Origin: Clostridiales bacterium
Lineage (GTDB): Bacteria > Bacillota > Clostridia > Oscillospirales > Butyricicoccaceae
Assembly (NCBI GenBank): GCA_004555915.1
Contig: SFJM01000001.1
Location: 62,001-126,000, forward strand
Length of the DNA stretch: 64,000 nucleotides
Direction: 5' to 3'
The notes beneath the pieces were generated by a model, which searched no databases, had not been told where the DNA came from, and saw nothing but the letters and a program-made list of their open reading frames with translations. The position numbers were made by a program, and so were the translations under genes. Every line of letters begins with the position of its first letter. The first letter of the stretch is position 1. Positions 59,992 to 64,000 of this stretch are shown piece by piece.

Positions 59992-61524
59992 TCAGTTTTT
60001 ACCGCTGACCAGTACAGCAACCTTGTCGAAAACGTCCGTGATTTCCTTGGACGGAGCAGGAGTCACCAGGCTGACAATGACATTGACAACCAGTGCGACA
60101 ACGAATGCCGGCAGCAGCTCATAGATGGCAAACGCACCACCCAGCGTGGCAATGCCAAACTTCCAGACGAATACCATCACACCGCCTGCCATCATGCCTG
60201 CCAGCGCACCATACAGGTTGGAACGCTTCCAGAACAGGGCAAGCAGGACAATCGGACCGAAGGTAGCGCCGAAGCCAGCCCATGCAAACGATACAATACG
60301 GAAGACCGAGCTGTTCGGGTCACGTGCCAGGAACACGGCAATGACGGAGATAACAACAACCGTGATGCGGGCTGCCAGGATGCTCTGCTTCTGGGTCAGC
60401 TTGATGCCGAACAGATCCTGCAGCAGGTTCTGGGAGAAGCTGGAGGAAGCAGCCAGCAGCTGGGAGTCTGCCGTGGACATGGTAGCCGCCAGAATGCCTG
60501 CCAGAATCAGACCGCCTACAGCGGCAGCCAGAACACTGTGCTCACTGATGAGCTGGGCAATGTTGATGATAATGCGTTCGGAATCCTCCAGAGCCGGCAG
60601 AGTACCAGCCTTGGTCATAGCCAGGCCGACAATACCGATGAAAACAGCAACGGTCATGGAGATAACAACCCAGATGGTTGCAATACGGCGGGAAGTCTTG
60701 AGCTTGTTTTCATCCTCGGTTGCCATGAAGCGCAGCAGCACATGGGGCATACCGAAATATCCCAGACCCCAGGCCAGCATGGAAGCGGAGGTCAGGGCAC
60801 CATAAACCGAGGAGGTACCGGTTTCCGGATCATAGATGCTGGTCAGGCTCAGGTAGCCCGGCAGGGACTGTGCGTTGGTGATGACAGCATCCCAGCCGCC
60901 GGCAGACTGAATGCCGTAGAAGACAACGATAATCAGCGCAATGGTCATAACAATGGACTGAACCAGGTCGGTGGTGCTGGCTGCCAGGAAGCCGCCCAGT
61001 GCACAGTAGCCGACGATGATCGCCGCGCTGACAACCATGGCAACCATGTAATCCACACCGAACAGCTGGTTAAACAGTTTGCCGCAGGCGGAGAAGCCGG
61101 AAGCGGTGTATGGAATGAAGAAAATGATGATGATGACCGCTGCCACCGAGGAAAGCACATGCTTCTTATCACCGTAGCGGTTGGAGAAGAAATCCGGAAT
61201 GGTAATGGAATTGGTGGTGTGGGAATACACACGAATGCGGCGTGCCACGATCAGCCAGTTCAGATAGGTACCAATAGCCAGGCCGATGGCAGTCCATGCG
61301 GCATCCGCGATACCGGTCACGTATGCAACACCCGGCAGACCCATCAGCAGCCAGCTGCTCATGTCAGAGGCTTCCGCACTCATTGCCGTTACCAGCGGAC
61401 CCAGCTTGCGGCCGCCGAGATAGAAATCATCGGAACTCTTGTTCCGGCGGGAGAACCGGAAGCCGATGTAAAGCATCATTGCCAGATAGAGAATAATGAC
61501 AATGACGATGGTTGTGGTTGACAT
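59992..61524 (-). CDS. putP: Sodium/proline symporter
   Basis: A 510-residue sodium:solute symporter with about thirteen membrane helices. FYLGGRKLGPLVTAMSAEASDMSSWLLMGLPG near the N terminus and the central ALGGFLAASTTDLVQ and AATMSTADSQLL are PutP-type signatures, including sodium-binding serines. It imports proline with sodium. AAAGGAG precedes the ATG. It is a single-gene unit. Confidence 0.93.
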   Translation of the reverse strand: MSTTTIVIVIILYLAMMLYIGFRFSRRNKSSDDFYLGGRKLGPLVTAMSAEASDMSSWLLMGLPGVAYVTGIADAAWTAIGLAIGTYLNWLIVARRIRVYSHTTNSITIPDFFSNRYGDKKHVLSSVAAVIIIIFFIPYTASGFSACGKLFNQLFGVDYMVAMVVSAAIIVGYCALGGFLAASTTDLVQSIVMTIALIIVVFYGIQSAGGWDAVITNAQSLPGYLSLTSIYDPETGTSSVYGALTSASMLAWGLGYFGMPHVLLRFMATEDENKLKTSRRIATIWVVISMTVAVFIGIVGLAMTKAGTLPALEDSERIIINIAQLISEHSVLAAAVGGLILAGILAATMSTADSQLLAASSSFSQNLLQDLFGIKLTQKQSILAARITVVVISVIAVFLARDPNSSVFRIVSFAWAGFGATFGPIVLLALFWKRSNLYGALAGMMAGGVMVFVWKFGIATLGGAFAIYELLPAFVVALVVNVIVSLVTPAPSKEITDVFDKVAVLVSGKN

Positions 61525-61686
61525 TTCACTTACTCCTTTTACAATATAATTCCAATCATAGATACCTGACTATTTTAGCATGAAAAAGAGTAAACGAAAA
61601 TATGAACTGAATACTAGAATAAAGTTTGTACGATAAAAAGGAAATGAACAGAAAATTAAAACATAAATGAATGTTTTATCTGCATA

Positions 61687-62283
61687 TTATTGTATTGGAG
61701 CGGATTTATAGGCATTTAAAAACATGGGAAGTGTTGTACCGGAGTATTGATACAGAGAGTAATCTCCGTTGCACAGACACCAGTCATAGATCATGGCACG
61801 TTCCAGCATGGCATAGGCCTTGACAATTTCATTGACAGAGACATCGGTACGCAGCTGGCCGCGTTTCTGGCCCTCGATGACAATTTTCCGCAGCACGCGG
61901 TAATAGGTACGGCCCTGATTCATCAGGTGGCGGTCGCCGAAGGTAATCAGCTGGGAGGAATACATCTGCGCCAGCAGATCCATGGGCACGCTGTTTTCAA
62001 TCATGAGGAACAGCTCATGGTTCAGGTACATCAGCTTGTCAAAGCTGTTCATATCCGGGTTGATTTCCTGCATCAGCTGTTCATATTTGGCATCAAATAA
62101 ATAAGACAGGGAAGAGAGCAGGGAATCCTTGCTTTCAAAATAATGATAAAAGGAGCCTTTGGAGGTTTCCGAACGCTCAACAATGTCATCAATGGTGGTT
62201 TCATCATAGCCCTGCTCATAAAACAGTGCCCAGGCAGCATCCACAATGCGCCCCTTGGTATTGCGGGAGTCTTTTTTTGCCAT
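61687..62283 (-). CDS. TetR/AcrR-family transcriptional regulator
   Basis: A 198-residue regulator. The N-terminal helix-turn-helix is in GRIVDAAWALFYEQGYDETTIDDIVERS and TSKGSFYHYFESKDSLL; the C-terminal helices form a ligand domain with no recognisable specificity. AAAGGAGGTG precedes the ATG. It is transcribed away from the 99-residue protein gene at 62572, and may control either itself, that gene or putP. Confidence 0.9.
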   Translation of the reverse strand: MAKKDSRNTKGRIVDAAWALFYEQGYDETTIDDIVERSETSKGSFYHYFESKDSLLSSLSYLFDAKYEQLMQEINPDMNSFDKLMYLNHELFLMIENSVPMDLLAQMYSSQLITFGDRHLMNQGRTYYRVLRKIVIEGQKRGQLRTDVSVNEIVKAYAMLERAMIYDWCLCNGDYSLYQYSGTTLPMFLNAYKSAPIQ

Positions 62284-62571
62284 ACGGCAGACACCTCCTT
62301 TGGTCTATTATAAAACGGGGAAAAGGGGCAAAACAAGAGGGATTTTTTGCTTTTTCAGGGGGAGGTACAAATTGTTGTCAAATTGTTTACAAAAAGTTTT
62401 TTGACTTGTCACAATAAATCAGTATAATAATATTAGAAAGTTAGCATTAGGTTGAAGTTTATCGCCAAAACAGGGGATAGAGAAACATTTTTTAGCAGAT
62501 TTTGCATCATTGAGTATTATACATAATATTCTATATGTTTCAAAAAACAACAACAGAAAGGAGTCAGCACC
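62284..62571. promoter_or_regulatory. Divergent control region between the TetR gene and the 99-residue protein gene
   Basis: A strong promoter reads right: TTGACT (62401-62406), 16 bases, TATAAT (62423-62428). Two small inverted repeats overlap or precede it, TTGT-TT-ACAA near 62389 and TGAC-TT-GTCA over the -35 box, possible TetR operators. The remaining leader of about 135 bases is AT-rich with no clear fold. Confidence 0.55.
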
Positions 62572-62871
62572 ATGAATCAGGAAAAATATAACATCTTTTT
62601 GGACAGTCCGGTGGGCCTGATGGCCGGCTCGCTGGATTTATGCCAGACCCATACCGGACTGACCGGTCATTTGACCCTGATGGATCACGGGACCAATATC
62701 ACGGAGGGAAAAATGGAAGGAGATAACCGTGATTTTTATGGAACCATGTGGTTTGAAGACCAGGAAATGCCGTTCCATGCCGCAGGCGTGCTGGCGGATG
62801 GTGTGCTCGAGCTGGATGTCACCGTTGGCTCACGGATTTTTTCTCTGACAGGATTTCCCATCTCGCTGTAA
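62572..62871 (+). CDS. Small protein of unknown function
   Basis: A 99-residue soluble protein, probably all beta strand, with repeated glycine and aspartate turns (AGSLDLCQTHTGLTGHLTL, FYGTMWFEDQEMPFHAAG). No family or membrane segment is recognised. AAAGGAG precedes the ATG. It has a consensus-like promoter and lies divergent from a TetR gene. Confidence 0.65.
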   Translation: MNQEKYNIFLDSPVGLMAGSLDLCQTHTGLTGHLTLMDHGTNITEGKMEGDNRDFYGTMWFEDQEMPFHAAGVLADGVLELDVTVGSRIFSLTGFPISL

Positions 62872-62877
62872 CTGCCA

Positions 62878-62906
62878 TTGCAAGATGCGCCGAGGGTTGC
62901 TATAAT
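62878..62906 (+). promoter_or_regulatory. Promoter of hisB
   Basis: TTGCAA at 62878-62883 and consensus TATAAT at 62901-62906 with a 17-base spacer, 35 bases before the ATG. Confidence 0.75.
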
Positions 62907-62941
62907 AGAAACAAGTTTTATCATAGCAGGAGGCAGATTGC

Positions 62942-63529
62942 ATGGCACGTACCAGCACAATCGAACGAAATACAAACGAAACAAAAATTAAACTGGATTT
63001 CAACATTGACGGCACAGGAAAGGCCGATATTGACAGCGGAGTTGGATTTTTTGACCATATGATGCATGGGTTTGCCCGTCATGGCCTGTTTGATGTCAAT
63101 TTAAAGGTGAAGGGTGACCTTGAGGTTGACTGCCATCATACCATTGAGGATACCGGTATTGTACTGGGCAATGCGATCCGTGAGGCAGCCGGAGATAAAA
63201 AAGGGATCAAGCGGTACGGCTCCTGCATCCTGCCGATGGATGAGGCGCTGGTGCTGTGTGCGGTTGACCTGTCGGGCAGACCGTATCTGGTATTTGACGC
63301 GAATTTTACCGCAGACCGCTGCGGCGATATGGATACCGAAATGGCACGAGAGTTTTTCTATGCTGTTTCCTATGCAGGCGCGATGAACCTGCATATCAAG
63401 GTGCTGTATGGCACCAACAACCATCATATTATGGAAGCCATGTTTAAGGCATTTGCAAAGGCGCTGGATGCCGCAACCATGTATGATGAACGCATTACAG
63501 ATGTGCTTTCCACCAAGGGAACCCTGTAA
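62942..63529 (+). CDS. hisB: Imidazoleglycerol-phosphate dehydratase
   Basis: A 195-residue monofunctional enzyme for histidine synthesis. The two metal-binding repeats are seen as GVGFFDHMMHGFARHGLFD with DCHHTIEDTGI, and HIKVLYGTNNHHIMEAMFKAFA. It is one gene alone, not beside other his genes, with its own promoter and terminator. GGAGG precedes the ATG. The length is normal for the single-function form. Confidence 0.96.
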   Translation: MARTSTIERNTNETKIKLDFNIDGTGKADIDSGVGFFDHMMHGFARHGLFDVNLKVKGDLEVDCHHTIEDTGIVLGNAIREAAGDKKGIKRYGSCILPMDEALVLCAVDLSGRPYLVFDANFTADRCGDMDTEMAREFFYAVSYAGAMNLHIKVLYGTNNHHIMEAMFKAFAKALDAATMYDERITDVLSTKGTL

Positions 63530-63550
63530 GCGGATATTGGGGCAAAATGA

Positions 63551-63581
63551 AACGGGAGGCACGGCATGTGCCTCCCGTTTT
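63551..63581 (+). terminator. Intrinsic terminator after hisB
   Basis: AACGGGAGGCAC (63551-63562) pairs over 12 bases with GTGCCTCCCGTT (63568-63579), then Ts. Confidence 0.88.
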
Positions 63582-63639
63582 CATAGGAGAATAGGAAAAA
63601 AGTAATGTATAGTGAGTGAATTGGTAAGAATTTAGCAGA

Positions 63640-63831
63640 TTAGATGCTCTTCGCAGAGGAGAAAAGCGCAGCCAGCGAAAGCTCCGCATTGTGGCGGGCC
63701 TGGGAAATGGTAATACGTTTTGCATACAGGCTCGGTGCACACGCACTGTCCGAACCGGTATGCAGTAATGCATTCAGCTGGTCACGGGAACCGGCTTTGC
63801 TGAGCTGATTGATTTCACTTAACAGTCCCAT
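63640..63831 (-). CDS. Small protein of unknown function
   Basis: A 63-residue helical protein beginning MGLLSEINQLSKAGSRDQL. A strong AAGGAGGTG ribosome site lies just before the ATG at 63831, which supports it as real and as the start rather than the upstream in-frame ATG at 63855. No family or membrane segment is recognised. It stands alone on the - strand. The remaining 63856-64000 is AT-rich and shows nothing clear. Confidence 0.6.
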   Translation of the reverse strand: MGLLSEINQLSKAGSRDQLNALLHTGSDSACAPSLYAKRITISQARHNAELSLAALFSSAKSI

Positions 63832-64000
63832 TGCGTACACCTCCTTGTTACACATAGTATCGTTTCCTCGTTGTAGTTATCATACGCCTTTTTTCGAAGC
63901 TTGTCATGTTACAAATCGTATGAAAATTCCGATTGAAAACATAACTTTTCAAGTATGTTTAACAGATTCGCCTTTGGTTATCTGACCAAAACAGGCAGAA

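Noticed and set aside
59887..61521. Long open frame (544 codons) on the + strand opposite putP
   Set aside because: It mirrors the putP coding sequence, has Asn/Gln/His/Gly-rich composition typical of antisense frames, and matches no family.

Overview
The window is a chromosomal segment of an anaerobic, spore-forming Clostridia-type Firmicute, probably a gut Oscillospiraceae/Butyricicoccaceae-like organism. This placement is an inference from spo0A, an [FeFe] hydrogenase with its HydG maturase, a T-box leader, anaerobic (cbi-type) B12 genes, Firmicute-style promoters and ribosome sites, and a moderately high G+C content interrupted by one AT-rich patch. No rRNA, tRNA, CRISPR array or intact mobile element was recognised.

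Layout. 1-316: the 3' end of rsmA. 341-21089: one very long, tightly overlapped run on the + strand for tetrapyrrole and cobalamin synthesis. It holds the five genes from glutamyl-tRNA to uroporphyrinogen III (hemA, hemL, hemB, hemC, cobA-hemD), interleaved with the anaerobic corrin ring genes (cbiD, F, G, H, J, ET, C), amidation (cbiA, cbiP), adenosylation (BtuR type) and lower-ligand assembly (cobT, U, S, cbiB, cobD). cbiL, a cobaltochelatase and a cobalt transporter are not present. 21086-22058: three small unknown genes on the - strand. 22227-31001: housekeeping genes (phosphodiesterase, coaX, nth, glyA, rarA, mtaB, an HPr-like protein, dacF, a small P-loop protein).

31002-44988: branched-chain amino acid genes in three transcription units. 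These are ilvBN behind a T-box leader, ilvD behind a promoter plus terminator, and ilvC behind a strong promoter with two tandem operators that fit the FadR/GntR-family regulator encoded just upstream. An AT-rich accessory patch (about 37.3-39.2 kb: PadR regulator, membrane protein, secreted small proteins) lies between ilvD and the next block and is flanked by two look-alike terminators. 45000-45590: no gene, but a promoter, long-range pairing and a strong terminator suggest a small RNA.

45592-52098: a membrane protein, an AraC/PfkB sugar-kinase pair, an ECF sigma factor with a putative anti-sigma protein, a metallo-hydrolase and an MFS transporter. 52113-57918: hydrogenase region: HydA, a flavoprotein that joins a NuoF-type iron-sulfur domain to a GltD-type oxidoreductase, HydG, and a TM1266-type protein behind a structured leader ending in a terminator. 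57951-63831: L,D-transpeptidase, Spo0A with 0A-like boxes and direct repeats upstream, PutP, a TetR regulator, a small unknown protein, hisB and a small unknown protein.

A recurring feature is a promoter followed by an intrinsic terminator close to the start codon (ilvB T-box, ilvD, alsT-like symporter, TM1266-hydG, perhaps dacF). This suggests that premature termination is a common mode of control here. The best candidates for undescribed biology are the TM1266-hydG leader, the 45.3 kb small RNA, the ilvC operator pair, the NuoF-GltD fusion paired with HydA, and the AT-rich island.
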